Assembly: GCF_026914265.1 (NCBI RefSeq) | Contig: NC_069124.1 | Coordinates: 14,467,088-14,531,087, forward strand | Reading direction: 5' to 3' | Origin: Mya arenaria | Taxonomy: Eukaryota; Mollusca; Bivalvia; Myida; Myidae | Length of the DNA: 64,000 bases | Shown: positions 22,173 to 34,020 of the stretch, piece after piece | How positions within the stretch are numbered: position 1 is the first letter of the stretch | How the letters are laid out: every line of letters starts with the position of its first letter | Program-made: the position numbers and the translations under genes | Notes under the pieces: model-generated | What the model saw: only the letters and a program-made list of their open reading frames with translations | The model's database searches: none | What the model was told of the DNA's origin: nothing

Positions 22173-25100
22173 ATGGCTGAACTTCAAAGCGAGCACGTGC
22201 TAGTGGTTGCCATAGATTTTGGGACGACCTACTCCGGATATGCTTTCTCGTCTGGAGTAGAATTTGAGAAGGATCCAACAAAAATATCGTCAAACAAACC
22301 ATGGATTGCATCACAGGGCTTAGGTATAACTTTCGATTTAATACTTGCAAAAAATACCAAACTGGCTGCTACAAACTGCTGTTATTGATTGTTTTAATAG
22401 ACTCATAATATACACTACGAGGATGCACTAGAACATCTACACACATCTACAGTCATTGGTAGGAAAAACACACACTTTATTTTGGTGGGTCACAGTAAAA
22501 GACTGACCAGACCGGACCAATTCTGGACCGACGGAAATCTACATACCACTCCGGAAATCGTTCGGGAGTCTTCGGAATGTCGGTTGGGTTTAAAAGACTG
22601 TCCGGACTGAACCAATTCCGTACCATATCACACATACGTATTACTCTGGTTTATATTGTTTAAGATTTTGTCTCCATCCTCTTAAGGTTGTCCGGTTAGC
22701 AGCAGCAGAAGTATTTATTTCGACTTGTACATAGTACGTCTTCAGGACACAATATACACAGTTAATAACAAATACGGTTTTAAAAAAAACAACACATAAT
22801 AACACTATGTATATTGAATACTGAATAAAGGACACGTTCACGTGTCAAGTAAAAACCGTTTCACCTCATCACGTGACACCACCAACACGTACAGTGGTCA
22901 CTTATCGCTTCTCACTAATGTATACCGTGTTCGATTCTGGCCTGGGCCGCCGTTCATCTGTTTATTTGGTGGTCACCAAGCCCGACAAGTGGCTCGGTTT
23001 CCTCCGGCCGGTACTCCGTTTCACCTCACAGCATAAAACCACACACACGTAACATCGTGGGGAGTCATAATACAAAGTGGTTCACCGTTATAAACTGTTT
23101 CATAATCGTTATAAAAATAAGTTTTTAGTTCAATTTTTATCGACAAGATTCTTCAGTGCTTAAATGTTTCTCGCCTGTCCGTAACAGTCTCACACAAGAC
23201 ACCGACGTGCGTTCTGTTGAATCCCGACGGCACGTTCAAAAATTTCGGGTACCAAGCGGAGGACAAGTACAACGAGATTGCCGCCGACGACAGCCAAGAT
23301 CATTCACAGTTCTACTTCTTCCGGCGGTTCAAGATGGTTCTACACACCAGGGCGGTGAGCTCTTTATACTTACAGTGCATATACTAGTAAGCACACCTTG
23401 TCCACCACTCCAAGAAACAATTCAACTTCCCTAATCACCGTCATTGCTTCGTAACAAAAAAGTCATTGACTGTATTCTGAACATCAAGTTTTGGCAAAAC
23501 TCTGAAAAATACAAGGTTTTTTTTTAACAATACGTAAACTCTTCCAAACATTTAGATTTCGTGATGGTTTCAGCACCTTAACCGCGAGGTAACGGTCGAG
23601 GATGAAACGGGCAAGTCTATGAAGGCCATCGACGTGTTTGCTCACGGAATCAGGTCTGTCTCTTTCAGTCATATGATTGCATCCGACGGTGCCCGCTCTT
23701 ATTTCTATTTCTATGGAGCAGAAGGGATGTTTAATTCGACTTGAATATCACAATATAGTCTTACATGTATCAGTTATGAATTAGTACCGAATAATGTACG
23801 AAAAACAAATTAACTATTTCTCACAGTTTAATATCTATCTTTAATACTTTTGAACCTGACACTACGAATTGGAGTAGATCCAGCCTCTGTAGTTCTTTTT
23901 TTGATCTGTATATTTTATAAAAGTGTAGCCCCGGTCCCGTTCTGCCATATGGACATTGGGTTAACATAATATATATGTGATCAATTGTCGCCCTTTACGA
24001 ACAGATTCTTAAAGAACCACGCCCTTGAGACAATTAACATTCAGGGTCTACAGATAGACGAGATGGACATCCACTGGGTGATCACGGTCCCAGCAATCTG
24101 GTCGGACGGCGCCAAGCAGTTCATGCGGGAGGCCGCTCAAAAGGTACATGCATCTCGTCTTCCGGTCATTCATTTAAGGTTATTTTGCCACGTTCGGGAT
24201 GCCCGGTATGTGACAATGCATCTAAACACTGCTAGAAAAGTTGTATGTGATACCACATCGTACATATAGATGGTGGCAGTGAAGTACTCCGAATTACTGA
24301 CTCATGGACCTTGTTGCCCATGTTCTTGCTGCCTCGGTTTGACCGACATTCGAATCTGGAATTGGAATCATTGTTCAATATTATTAATTTCAAGTGCTTT
24401 AATTAGTACATGTACCGTATAGTCACGAATGTCCAAAATTATTCACCGATTACAGGCGGGCGTCGAGGAAAACAATCTGAGTATCGCGCTGGAACCGGAA
24501 GCAGCGTCCGTTTATTGCAAGTACCTGCCGATCCACCAATTGGGCCAGGACGCTTCCGGTGGCTGCTTCCTTCCGGGCGCCAAGTACATGGTCATTGACC
24601 TGGGAGGTATCAAGGGGCATTTTTTGCTTTTATAGCAATATGATAATTTAAAACTTTGTCGCTAGTACTGTGCTAGTTATTGCATCTTCTAAAACACAGT
24701 TTACTGTAAACTAGTGATGTCCATAATAAGGTTACACTTCATATCAGATCGATTCGATTCTGATATTCGCTGAGAAAGGGTCATGTTAAAAAAGCTTACT
24801 GAACGTATTCCTCAGAACATATTCAAATAAGTTTGCGCATTTCTTACCGATTTATGGTCCATTCCAGGTGGCACAGCGGACATCACGGTGCACAAGGTGG
24901 AGGGAGACGGATCTCTGTGCGAAGTCCATGGTCCTAGCGGTGGCGCATGGGGAGGAACTAAGGTATTAAACATGGACTGTTTATATGATAGACGAGACAA
25001 ATTACTACTAGAACATAAATTCCAGGCCAAAAGCTCTTTGACTGACTCTTAAATATTTATTTTTAAGAATTTGATATTGCCATATCAGACATATTCCGTT

Positions 25101-26211
25101 TCACTCCAGTCATCTATAAATCGGTCATTGGAAATAATTTTGATTTAAAAAATAACTTTGTATTTTAAGCCTTAAACATATGTTCGACTATTGAACGGCA
25201 TTGTATTCATCCGTTCAACAGGTTGACCAAGCGTTCATGCGTTTCGTGACGGAGATTTTTGGTGAAGACGTCATGCGTGACTTCAAGAAGAACAACATGG
25301 AAGACGCAATTGACCTTCATAGGGAGTTTGAACTGCGCAAGCGCAGTGTGAAAATGGACAGCGGCGAAACCACCAGCATGGCCATCAAGATCCCCGTGGC
25401 GCTGTATGAGCTGTACGAAGACAAGCATGGAAAGAGACTGAGGGACGACATGAAGAATAGCCCAAAATTTAAATCTTATCGCGACAAAATTACCTGCACT
25501 GCTGACAAAATGAAAATAAACATTGATCTTATGAAAACATTTTTCAAGCGTCCACTTGAGGATTTAGTGGAGCATATCCGGGACATTTTGGGAGAACTTC
25601 CGGTTCGCGGAACGAGAACCTTCATCGTCGTCGGCGGATTCGCCGAATCGAACATGGTTCAGGAATATTTACGATCAAAATTTCCGAACATGAAGGTCAT
25701 CATTCCTTTTGATGCTGGTCTGGCAGTTCTGAAGGGTGCCGTCATTTTCGGGCACGCACCAGTTGTGATTACTTCACGCGTATGTCCGCGAACGTACGGA
25801 ATGGCGGTGTCCAAGCTGTACGTCGAAGGTCAATATCCTGAAGACAAAGCAGAAACTGACATATCCCAAAGAAAAATCGTCAGGAACGTTTTTCATAAGT
25901 ACATGCAAGTTGGCCAACCGACAAAAGTTGGCCAATCTATTACGTCACTTCCATTGAGCGTCAGAGCGGGCCAACAGCAGGCTCGCGTTCGAATCTTCGC
26001 ATCCAAAAATTCTTGCCCATGTTTCGTGACGGACGAGGGATGCTCGTACCTTGGAGAAATTCTCGTGGACGTACCAGAAATGGAGTTTGACGAGGGAGGG
26101 ACGATAGAAGTCCAGATGACGTTTGGGGGTACGGAGCTACATGTCGAGGCGCTCGAGAAAAAGTCCAAGCAAATGTACAAATCCAGATTTGACTTTCTTA
26201 GTGGGAACTAA
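22173..26211 (+). CDS. HSPA12-like HSP70-family protein, seven exons
   Basis: Atypical HSP70 ATPase of the HSPA12A/B type; cytosolic and nucleotide-binding. Family members have roles in stress and immune responses and are greatly expanded in bivalves. Exons: 22173-22323, 23188-23354, 23574-23653, 24005-24143, 24456-24606, 24868-24962 and 25222-26211. Phases agree and give 590 residues, the normal size range. Motifs: phosphate-1 loop AIDFGTTYSGYAFS (D15), KTPTCVLLNPDG, RRFKMVLHT, WVITVPAIW..GAKQFMREAA (about 155-178), IALEPEAASVYC, phosphate-2 loop VIDLGGGTADITVH across the exon 5/6 junction (about 225-238), and adenosine motif VVGGFAESNMVQEYL (about 397-411). As usual for HSPA12 there is no classical substrate-binding domain and no EEVD end. 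No disabling change was seen. Which of the many bivalve paralogues it is cannot be decided here. Confidence 0.96.
22490..22640. repeat. Short tandem duplication, about 96-bp period, in HSPA12-like intron 1
   Basis: aaaagactgaccagaccgga near 22496 recurs as aaaagactgtccggactgaa near 22592, each followed by ccaattc. Two diverged units. Confidence 0.5.
22885..23130 (+). mobile_element. tRNA-related SINE, copy 1
   Basis: Box-B-like TGTTCGATTCTGGCC, then the body motif GGTGGTCACCAAGCCCGACA and a GGTACTCCGTTTCACC / AACATCGTGG region. Related copies with the same body are at 32120-32365 and 52060-52285. It lies in intron 1 of the HSPA12-like gene. Confidence 0.7.
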
Positions 26212-26247
26212 GTCAGTTTCTTTCGGAATTGTGTTACTAGTATATGG

Positions 26248-26253
26248 AATAAA
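26248..26253 (+). promoter_or_regulatory. Candidate polyadenylation signal of the HSPA12-like gene
   Basis: AATAAA 37 bases after the stop codon, implying a very short 3' UTR if used. Confidence 0.5.
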
Positions 26254-26399
26254 AAGACAATTTATTATAATACGATTATCCAAAGAATATGCAGATAATT
26301 ATGTCTGGCGGGAAATTGTCTCTGATTTTATGCATTGGTTCATTTTATCATGTTTTATGTATCAGCTGTACAATCATGTGAGTATTCGATGTATCAGAT

Positions 26400-26745
26400 G
26401 TGCAGTTAGGTGAATATGCGATGTATTAGTCCATATAAACAGCCACTTCAGTCTTTGGCGGTTTTTTTTGTTTTGGCAACTCTACGTTTAGGGAACAAAA
26501 TTAATATCCAAATGTTAAAAAAGTTCTCTAAACGCGCATTATTGTGGCTAGCGATGTATCAGCTGTACAATCATGAGAGTATGCGATGTATTAATTCATA
26601 TAAACAGCCACTTCAGAGTCTTCGAAGATTTTTGATTTGGCAACTCTACGTTTAGTGAACAAAATGAATATCTAAATGTTACAAAAAGTTCCCTAAACGC
26701 GCATTATTGTGGCTAGCGATGTATCAGCTGTACAATCATGTGAGC
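26400..26745 (+). repeat. Tandem repeat, about 168-bp period, two and a half units
   Basis: gcgatgtatcagctgtacaa, then catataaacagccacttcag, then gcgcattattgtggctagcg recur at about 26415 and 26582, with a third partial start at 26718. The same two halves occur separated in ALG5 intron 1 (3563-3992). Confidence 0.75.
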
Positions 26746-27395
26746 ATGCAATGCCTGGCATTCTCGTACACAAGAGCGATATGATGCTTATTATAATGCG
26801 TACAACATGCATTCGATTGTTAATTGTGAATGGTGCCTGGTGACCCTGTATCATTTTGAAACCATTTGAAAAAGGTTTTGATTTGTAGAGAAATAATCGG
26901 TAAATAGTGTAGCGAAAATAATATTACAATAATTGTCATTAGGCATTGAAGGATTGCAAATAGGTCTCTACACATAATGTACATATCGTCAATTACTTCA
27001 TATTTCAGTAATAAGCAAGCATTACCCTCTCAACTGATACAAATATTATATGGGGTTGCCGGGCATCTAAATGTAAGACACTTATAAAAGATAGCTTATC
27101 TTTACATCGGATATCTTATTATTTGAGGGGCGGTATTCACAGTTCAAGTTTTTAAACATTAAGCGCTCTCTGACGTCACTCTTTTCCCATAATTCTCTGA
27201 TAGGTGGCACTGTTTTAAGCGTTTTCTTTGTTGAGCGCGCCGCCAGCCGAGCAGTCATTGTTTAGTTTTAATTTAAGTAAATTTCCTTAAATGTTCATGA
27301 TAATATTAGAAAAATTATGTACTTTGAATAAAATTAATAAAATTAAAATATTTCAGAAAATATGAGATACCTTACTTAATAAATGCCTTTAATTA

Positions 27396-27698
27396 GGCCT
27401 AAAAATACATTTGGTTCGGGTTACCCGACCCTACCTACGAAATAGGCTCCAACCCTACCGTTTTTATAGTCAGTTTGAAAAAAAAAATGAGAAACTAAAA
27501 AAAAGAAAGTTTTATTGCTTTTCAAAATGTAGTTTAAAACCTTGAATGCTTTGTACAGAAGATTACTTTAACACCAGTCTCCAATGATGAAAATGACATT
27601 CTTATATAAAGCCCAATGCAATAAAATAAAATAAAAAAGCCTACCTACCCTACCTATTTTTGAAAAGGATGTAACCATAACCAAACCTTTTTTAGGCC
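27396..27698. mobile_element. Harbinger-like MITE, 303 bp
   Basis: Terminal inverted repeats GGCCTAAAAATACATTTGGT and its inverse (ends aaccaaaccttttttaggcc), extending about 28 bp, flanked by TTA on both sides (27393-27395 and 27699-27701). A 3-bp TTA duplication and GGCC ends fit PIF/Harbinger or ISL2EU elements (inference). Confidence 0.8.
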
Positions 27699-28243
27699 TT
27701 AGGAAATGAATTTTGTGGACACCGACTCTGGACATTTCAAGAGTCTGTTTGTTTTCAGTGTTGTTCATGTGTGGTATATTTTGATTCTCCTAATCATACA
27801 ACAATTGCAGACTTGCAGAAAATGAAAACAAAACAAAAATCGATTAATATTTATAATATACTCCCAGTTCCATTTTCTTGTTTACCTATTGTTAAACCTT
27901 TCCAAGATCACATCTAATTTTAATGAACATCCATAGCTACATTAACTACAGCTTTGTTCATTCATATGAGCAAACATTGTTTTGTGTCTTTCAAACATTT
28001 TTAAGCTTTACTGCAACTTTTCAACAGCATTGTAAATTACTTTTAATGCAGTTGAGTTTGGAGTTACATTTTCCTTTTGCGAATCAGGTTTCTGTACCAT
28101 ATAGTCCAAACGCAGTTGTAAAACGATACTTGACGAATTAGTTTGATTTTAAACAAAACAATTGTAACCAAGCAAAACCAAACGGCTTCAAACGCAATTA
28201 ATACATGATCAGGATGAAAACATGATCAGGAATATTTGGTAAA

Positions 28244-31200
28244 ATGAAAATACAAGGAATTTCTCCTAAACATAGCTTTGGGCTTATTTTGGTGCTTGGT
28301 AAGTGATTTTGATTTGTTTTATTAAAAATCAATTATGCAAAATTTATGGATACAGTTTAAATAATAAACGATACAATAATATTTCTTTGGTGGAGGTTGG
28401 CAGCGTATTGACTCGGTATCTAAGACTTGAAGGATTTGGACAATACCTCATACCAGACATTATACTCACGGATTCGGAACTCCTCGGCCATTTTCCATCG
28501 AAAACAACCTCGGATGTATGCCGGTACAGCAGTTGAAGTAGTTTGTAATTTTTGTAAATAATGCTATTAATAAATTGTTGTGTTTTAACGTGTAATTTGT
28601 ATAAATAAGGTTACAGTGATTGTTAGTGACATTGTAAACCGTCCATATACATCCGAGGTCGTTTTCGATGAAAAATAGCCGAGGTGTTTCGAATTGATGT
28701 TGACACACGACCCCCTCCCCACTCCCGGAAAACCAACAAACTTTATGTGTCTGCATGGCTCTCAACTTTATCCGGCCTATACTACATAATGTAATATATA
28801 TATATCATGCATTACAATACAGTGGTGACATTGCTCAATACAAATGTTATATACATTTTAATCTCAATCTGCCATTTTCAACAAATTGAATGGTGAATAT
28901 TGTCCACGATTTCCTGATCCATATGTGACATGCTACGAACAATTCAACAATGCTCGACCTGTTATTTTATTCATCCGCTTGCAATAATGATTAATATTTT
29001 TAAAATTCACTTCGGTAAACTTCTTTTTTCAACCGCCCAGCCCGAACGTCACTGGGTGGGGAATGTTGTAATGGATATCATGACCTGAGTGGTGAGTACC
29101 ATGGCTCCCAGTGGTGCTCCGACTTGTGCTGCGGAAGTTCCAAACTTGGGCTGCTAAATTGTTGCAACACGCCCATCCTCACCGCACCAGACACCGATAA
29201 GTCCACCACATGTGGGAAATTCTTTAAGGAGCCTCAGGATATGTATGAACACAAAGCTGTATTTTTTGTTAAGAAAGAAGAACGCAAAGAAATTATTTAC
29301 GATAGTATTAGTAATCGATTTAATTTACTAGTATTACCAGGAAATATTGTGAATAAATTAATCCGTCTCATTCGGACGGCGGATGCACACACTGTTCCCA
29401 CAATCATGGTCATTTCCACAACCGTGGCCATTCCCATAACCGTGGCCATTTCCACAACCGTGGCCATTCCCATAACCGTGGCCATTTCCACAACCGTGGC
29501 CATTCCCATAACCGTGGCCATTTCCACAACCGTGGCCATTCCCATAACCGTGGCCATTTCCAGAACAATGGTCATTCCCAGAACCGTGGTCATTTCTACA
29601 ACCGCGTTCATCCCCACAACCGTGGCCCTTCCCACACAACCATGGTCATTCCTCAAACCGTGGTCATTCCTACAACCGTGGCTTTTCCTACAACCTTGGC
29701 CATTCCCAAAGCCGTGGCCATTCCCAAAACCGTGGCCATTCCTACAACTGTGGCCATTCCTACAACCGTGGCCATTCCCAAAGCCGTGGTCATTCTAACA
29801 ACCATGAACATTCCCATTACCATGGCCATTCCCACAACCGTGGCCATTCCTACAACCGTGGCCATTCCCAAAGCCGTGGCCATTTTCACAACCATGGACA
29901 TTCCCACAACCGTGGCCATTCCCACAACCATCGCCATTCCCACAACCATGGCCATTCCCACAACCGTGGCCATTCCCAAAGCCGTGGCCATTCTCAGCCA
30001 TTCCCAAAGCCGTGGCCATTCCCAAAACCGTGGCCATTTCTACAACCGTGGCCATTCCTTCAACCGTGGTCATTCCCAAAGCCGTGGCCATTCTAACAAC
30101 CATGGACATTTCCATAACCATGGCCATTCCCACAACCGTGGCCATTCCTACAACCGTGGCCATTCCCAAAGCCGTGGCCATTTTCACAACCATGGACATT
30201 CCCACAACCGTGGCCATTCCCACAACCATCGCCATTCCCACAACCATGGCCATTCCCACAACCGTGGCCATTCCCAAAGCCGTGGCCATTCTCACAACCA
30301 CGGACATTCCCACAACCGTGGTCATTCCTACAACCGCGGCCATTCCCAAAGCCGTGGCCATTCCCACAACCATGGACATTCCCATTACCGTGGCCATTCC
30401 CAAAGCCGTGGCCATTCCCACAACCGTGGTCATTCCTACAACCGCGGCCATTCCCAAAGCCGTGGCCATTCCCACAACCATGAACATTCCCATTACCGTG
30501 GCCATTCCCACAATCATCGCCATTCCCACAACCATGGCCATTCCCACAACCATGGTCATTCTCACAACCATGGCCATTCCCACGACCATCGCCATTCCCA
30601 CAACCATGGCCATTCACACAACCGTGGCCATTCCAACAACCATGCCCATTCCTACGACCGTGACCACAAAGTGCATTCCGTATCATAAACACGAGGTCAG
30701 TGGGGGCATTTCATTTTCTCATAATATTATTGATTACAAAAAAGGGGTAATGACTGTTGATACAGTATACATCTGGTTTAAACAATTTCAGTATTTTAAG
30801 GTGTCCACAGAGGACCTGGAATGCCAAGGTTGTGGTAACATTTGGCCACCGTTTACTTGATAAGCTACGGTTGTGGTCACATTCGGCCACGTTATATGCT
30901 AAGGTTGTGGGGCCGGTCATAGATTTTAGACTTACATATACATATTGTTTGTATATACAGTTCGCGGCATTTATGGTAATCGGGCTATAACAATCTGGGT
31001 AATTTTAATTATAAGATATTTTGATCGGCTTACCCACCTTGCTATGGCCAAAAGTGTACAAGTATCTACCATTTCAAGAGTAAAGTCCCTGCTTTTTTCC
31101 ACAGATGGATACCGATTGTGATCGGGCTGGGAGTAGTGGTATTCCTGGCTGGTCTGGGCAAGGCCATCGCCTGCTGTTGCCAATACTGTGACAAACGGAG

Positions 31201-31575
31201 CGGAACAAACGGAGTACAGCCACAGGAAAGTGCGTTAATGGAACAAATTTCGCAATCGTCTAATTTTATGTTGCAATGTTTTAAAGTCAGTTTTATGTGT
31301 TAACGCTATCATATTTAACGCAAATAGTATACAATAATATATATGTATAATATGTCGATTATAATTTGGAGTTGTTTTTTCCAGCTCCAACTCCGCCCAG
31401 TGAGGCCCGAACAGAAGATTTCCATCACAAACAAACACCACCGATATCACATGTGCGAACACTTCATGTCAACTGTTATTCCGGAAGCCAGTATTCCGGA
31501 TACCTGGTGAAATACAACAACGCGCATGCGCAACAAGCATGGGTGCCACTTGGATCAGAACATGAAAAGGAGTGA
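28244..31575 (+). CDS. Shisa/CYYR1-like transmembrane adaptor SHL0, four exons
   Basis: Exons: 28244-28298 (signal peptide MKIQGISPKHSFGLILVL), 29041-29242 (cysteine-rich), 31105-31229 (transmembrane) and 31385-31575 (tail). GT-AG junctions and phases 1, 2, 1 match genes A-D exactly and give 190 residues. The ectodomain has eight cysteines in the pattern CC..WC-x3-CCG..CC..C (ECCNGYHD, QWCSDLCCGSS, LNCCNTP, TTCGKFF). The helix is WIPIVIGLGVVVFLAGL, followed by ACCCQYCDK. The tail (TPTPPSEARTED... ending EHEKE) lacks the Pro/Tyr repeats and the PPxY motif of A-D. Shisa-like proteins act as membrane adaptors that bind receptors and bring in ubiquitin ligases or sorting factors; the role here is unknown. 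Intron 1 carries a MITE; intron 2 carries an 18-bp minisatellite and a short 40-bp array. It is the divergent, probably oldest member of the cluster. Confidence 0.85.
28472..28694. mobile_element. MITE with long inverted repeats, ATTCGGAACTCC family, copy 1
   Basis: Left end ATTCGGAACTCCTCGGCCAT to CCTCGGATGTAT and right end in inverse orientation (acatccgaggtcgttttcgatgaa to gtttcgaat), about 50-bp arms around about 115 bp. Sister copies are at 42450-42779 and 53018-53222. Lies in intron 1 of SHL0. Confidence 0.8.
29397..30664. repeat. 18-bp minisatellite in SHL0 intron 2, about 70 units
   Basis: Consensus CCATTCCCACAACCGTGG with variants (CATAACC, CAAAGCC, CAACCATGG). Because 18 is a multiple of three, long open frames appear on both strands (up to 348 codons, Gly-His-Ser-His-Asn-Arg type); these are by-products. 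Blocks of several units recur (for example 29820-29980 and 30120-30280), showing higher-order duplication. Confidence 0.95.
30826..30915. repeat. Short 40-bp minisatellite remnant in SHL0 intron 2
   Basis: Two to three diverged units with CCAAGGTTGTGG, ATTTGGCCACGT and TTGATAAG, the same unit as the large arrays at 41408-41813 and 50370-51697. It ends ggttgtggggccgg, as does the 50-51 kb array. Confidence 0.75.
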
Positions 31576-31722
31576 CGTTCGAACATGTGTATCTTGCGTG
31601 TACATGTTTTTAAGTATGTTAAAATGTTCTGAAAAAAATGTTATTTTTCGTGGTCTTAATAGGATAACAAGTTGGCCTCAAATGATGATGGCCACAGCTG
31701 ACATTATTGTTTAATTATTTAA

Positions 31723-32072
31723 GCTGCACTCTCACAGATTGACAGTTTAAACATGTTTTTGTTTGTTATTTTTTTATCTCAGGATCAGATGATTTTAGCA
31801 CCAATGTTTCAATTTAGTCATATAAGATAACTCACAATAGAACAGATCTCAATTGTTTAAAAAACCGGCTGAAAACTTCAATTTTCATAAAGCGTAAGTA
31901 ACGCTTTAACCAACAAACCATCAGTTTTTGACCATAAAATATGAAGAACCGCGATATAATATTTAGACAGCCATCTTATAGCACTGGTTTTCAGACACTT
32001 ACGCAAAAATTGGCTCATTCCAAGACAAAATAAAAAAAATGTCAAAAACGGGCAATTCGTTATAGTGCAGCT
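31723..32072. mobile_element. Foldback MITE, TTAA-flanked family, copy 3
   Basis: Ends GCTGCACTCTCACAGATTGA and TATAGTGCAGCT, flanked by TTAA on both sides. It lies just past the SHL0 stop codon and contains AATAAA at 32029, which could supply that gene's polyadenylation signal (inference). Arms more eroded than copy 2. Confidence 0.78.
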
Positions 32073-32119
32073 TTAAAATTATTACCTTGATATTAAGGTC
32101 TTGTTAAGTGAAGAAACAC

Positions 32120-32365
32120 ATGAACAAAACTGTATCCTGTTAGCACAGTGATTGGCGTACCCGTTTTTCACCAATGCGTCCCCAGTTCGATTCCCGGCCT
32201 TTCCGTATGTAAGTTTGGTTTGTGGTCACCAAGCCGGACATTTTGATTTTCTCGGGTTCTCCGGTTTCCCACACAACTCAACTACACTCTCGCGCAACAT
32301 CGTGATAATGACCATGACTTAGTATAGTTTAATATAACTTTTTCACAATCGTAAAATAAAGCCAA
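32120..32365 (+). mobile_element. tRNA-related SINE, copy 2
   Basis: Box-A-like TTAGCACAGTGATTGGCGTA and box-B AGTTCGATTCCCGG about 35 bases on, then GTGGTCACCAAGCCGGACA, GGTTCTCCGGTTTCC and CGCAACATCGTG. Box B is nearly canonical. Shared with the duplicated block at 52060. Confidence 0.8.
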
Positions 32366-32474
32366 TTTTAACTCAAAGATGCATTGTTACTCCCAAATAA
32401 AGTTCCCAAAATTATTACAATTGTTTTAATATACCCAAAAGGATAAATTAATGTCGAAAACAATGTTTATTATG

Positions 32475-32750
32475 AAGGATACCGAGTTTAATTTGAACGA
32501 AAGGTGCAGAATACACGGTATTTCTACCTAATGGGACGATATTAGACCACAGTTAATATTTGAGCACTCACCGATCATTTAACATGTTTGTGTTTTCAGC
32601 TATTAAATACACAGTTATAATCTTACTATCAGTAATTAATATTTTCCATAAGTGCATTATTTAATAAGTAGTTAAAGGTTAATCACTCAGAATTTATGTT
32701 AATTATACATGTGTATGAATTTGGAATAAGAGTGTCACTTTAAGTAAAAC
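32475..32750 (+). repeat. Dispersed repeat, copy 2 (partner at 2763-3062)
   Basis: Runs from ggataccgagtttaatttga to aataagagtgtcactttaag, colinear with the copy upstream of ALG5. Confidence 0.8.
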
Positions 32751-33131
32751 TTTTAAATATTGATGAAACTCTCAAATTTCAAGTATTTAGATGAATTTCA
32801 ATGCAACCTACACCCTTGAACTAATTAGCCCTAATTGGTTGATTCTGAATGTAAACTATTTTAAACATTTCATTCTTTTGTTGACCACGGATGCAGATGA
32901 TTCCCAGACGCTACCGAAATTCCAATTCTCATTGATGTGTTCTCATGCAGCTATACTTTATATGAACTCTTGATTCTGACATCAGAATGGTACAGTGTGA
33001 GAAAAATATGACATTTGATTTGACTTTGGACTTTTAACTGTTTCGTTGGGACAACTAGAAGTTGTGTGTTTTGGTGTCTCTCTAAAGTTCAACCAGTTTT
33101 ACTAGACTTATATAACGCATAATGCTTAGTA

Positions 33132-33305
33132 CAGTGGAACCCCGTTGGCTCGAACTCGCTTGGCCCGAACTCCTCGTTGGCTCGAACTAGATGTAATGGA
33201 CAGATTCTTTATACTGAAGGTAAACAATCCCGCTTGGCTCGAATTTTCTGAGGCTCGAGGTATTTCCACCAGTCCCTGGGAGTTCGAGCCAACGGGGTTC
33301 GACTG
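33132..33305. mobile_element. pogo/Tc1-like MITE, 174 bp
   Basis: Ends CAGTGGAACCCCGTTGGCTC and GAGCCAACGGGGTTCGACTG form near-perfect inverted repeats, flanked by TA on both sides. CAGT ends with TA duplication fit the pogo branch of Tc1/mariner (inference). Confidence 0.82.
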
Positions 33306-33879
33306 TACTTAAAAACTGTGTTCTTGGCAATAAATGTCTAAGTGGTGTCAGTCCGGGCCCTTTGCGGGTATTTCAAATTTAATCCTTATATTTATGTATT
33401 ATGTCGCTTATATGCAGAGATTTACCCTCGGGGACAAATTTGCCCCATGTCTAAAGTAACACGTGACACGCATTAAATGGAGTGCTAAACATTAAAAATG
33501 CATTCCGACACACCCTTCATGATACCTTCAAGTTATCAGCTTTTTTTATTTAGAATGAATGCATGAAACTTGCACTCGTACAGTTTTAAAGATTGCTGAC
33601 AGTCTTACAGATATCGTTTTTATTTTCCAGATTTTTACTGCAGCGTAATACTGCGTTTGGATTTTTCTTAGCTAGCGTTAGCTTCATTATTATGTTTAAC
33701 GTAGTTCTCAACACGAACTATTGGCATTTTATTCCTAATACCAGTGTTCTTAATTGCTATATAAACGTGTCTATACATATTCTAGGTGCGAATTTTCTCG
33801 CGTGGGTATATTTGTCCCTTCAGCAAATTTGCCCCATTGCAAATGTCGGTTATATAAACGCCATATTATTATCCAGGCG

Positions 33880-34020
33880 GACCCAGGAAAATACATAAAA
33901 GGGGGCATACCTTAGGTGGGTAACCTAATGAATTGCGCCCCCCCCCCCCGAAAAAAACAAAAAAAAACTGAAATGTTTTTGATTTAAAGAGTTGGAAGGT
34001 TTTTTGGGGGGTAAACATGG
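33880..34020. mobile_element. GCGGATCC-type element, fragment
   Basis: ggcggacccaggaaaataca, followed by gggggcataccttaggtggg and a C-run, resembles the left half of the elements at 34898, 45852 and 60370. Incomplete. Confidence 0.5.

Larger units (their letters stand above)
31450..33470 (+). repeat. Segmental duplication block, partner at 51700-53290
   Basis: From the SHL0 exon 4 sequence onward, colinear matches run to 51.7-53.3 kb: the exon 4 end, the SINE, the segment around atgaattcaatgcaacctac, and gtctaagtggtg followed by tccggg. Each side has private insertions (foldback MITE and pogo-like MITE here, the 53018 MITE there). Similar blocks begin near 41.9 and 58.5 kb. Confidence 0.8.

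Noticed and set aside
27150-27260. CpG-containing stretch with TGACGTCA as a promoter
   Set aside because: The CRE-like palindrome is a single site, no gene start follows within reach, and SHL0 begins 1 kb further on past a MITE. Not enough to call it.
29642-30688. 348-codon His/Gly/Ser/Asn-rich open frame
   Set aside because: It lies wholly in the 18-bp array, where every frame on both strands stays open. No start context, splice link or non-repeat coding sequence supports it.
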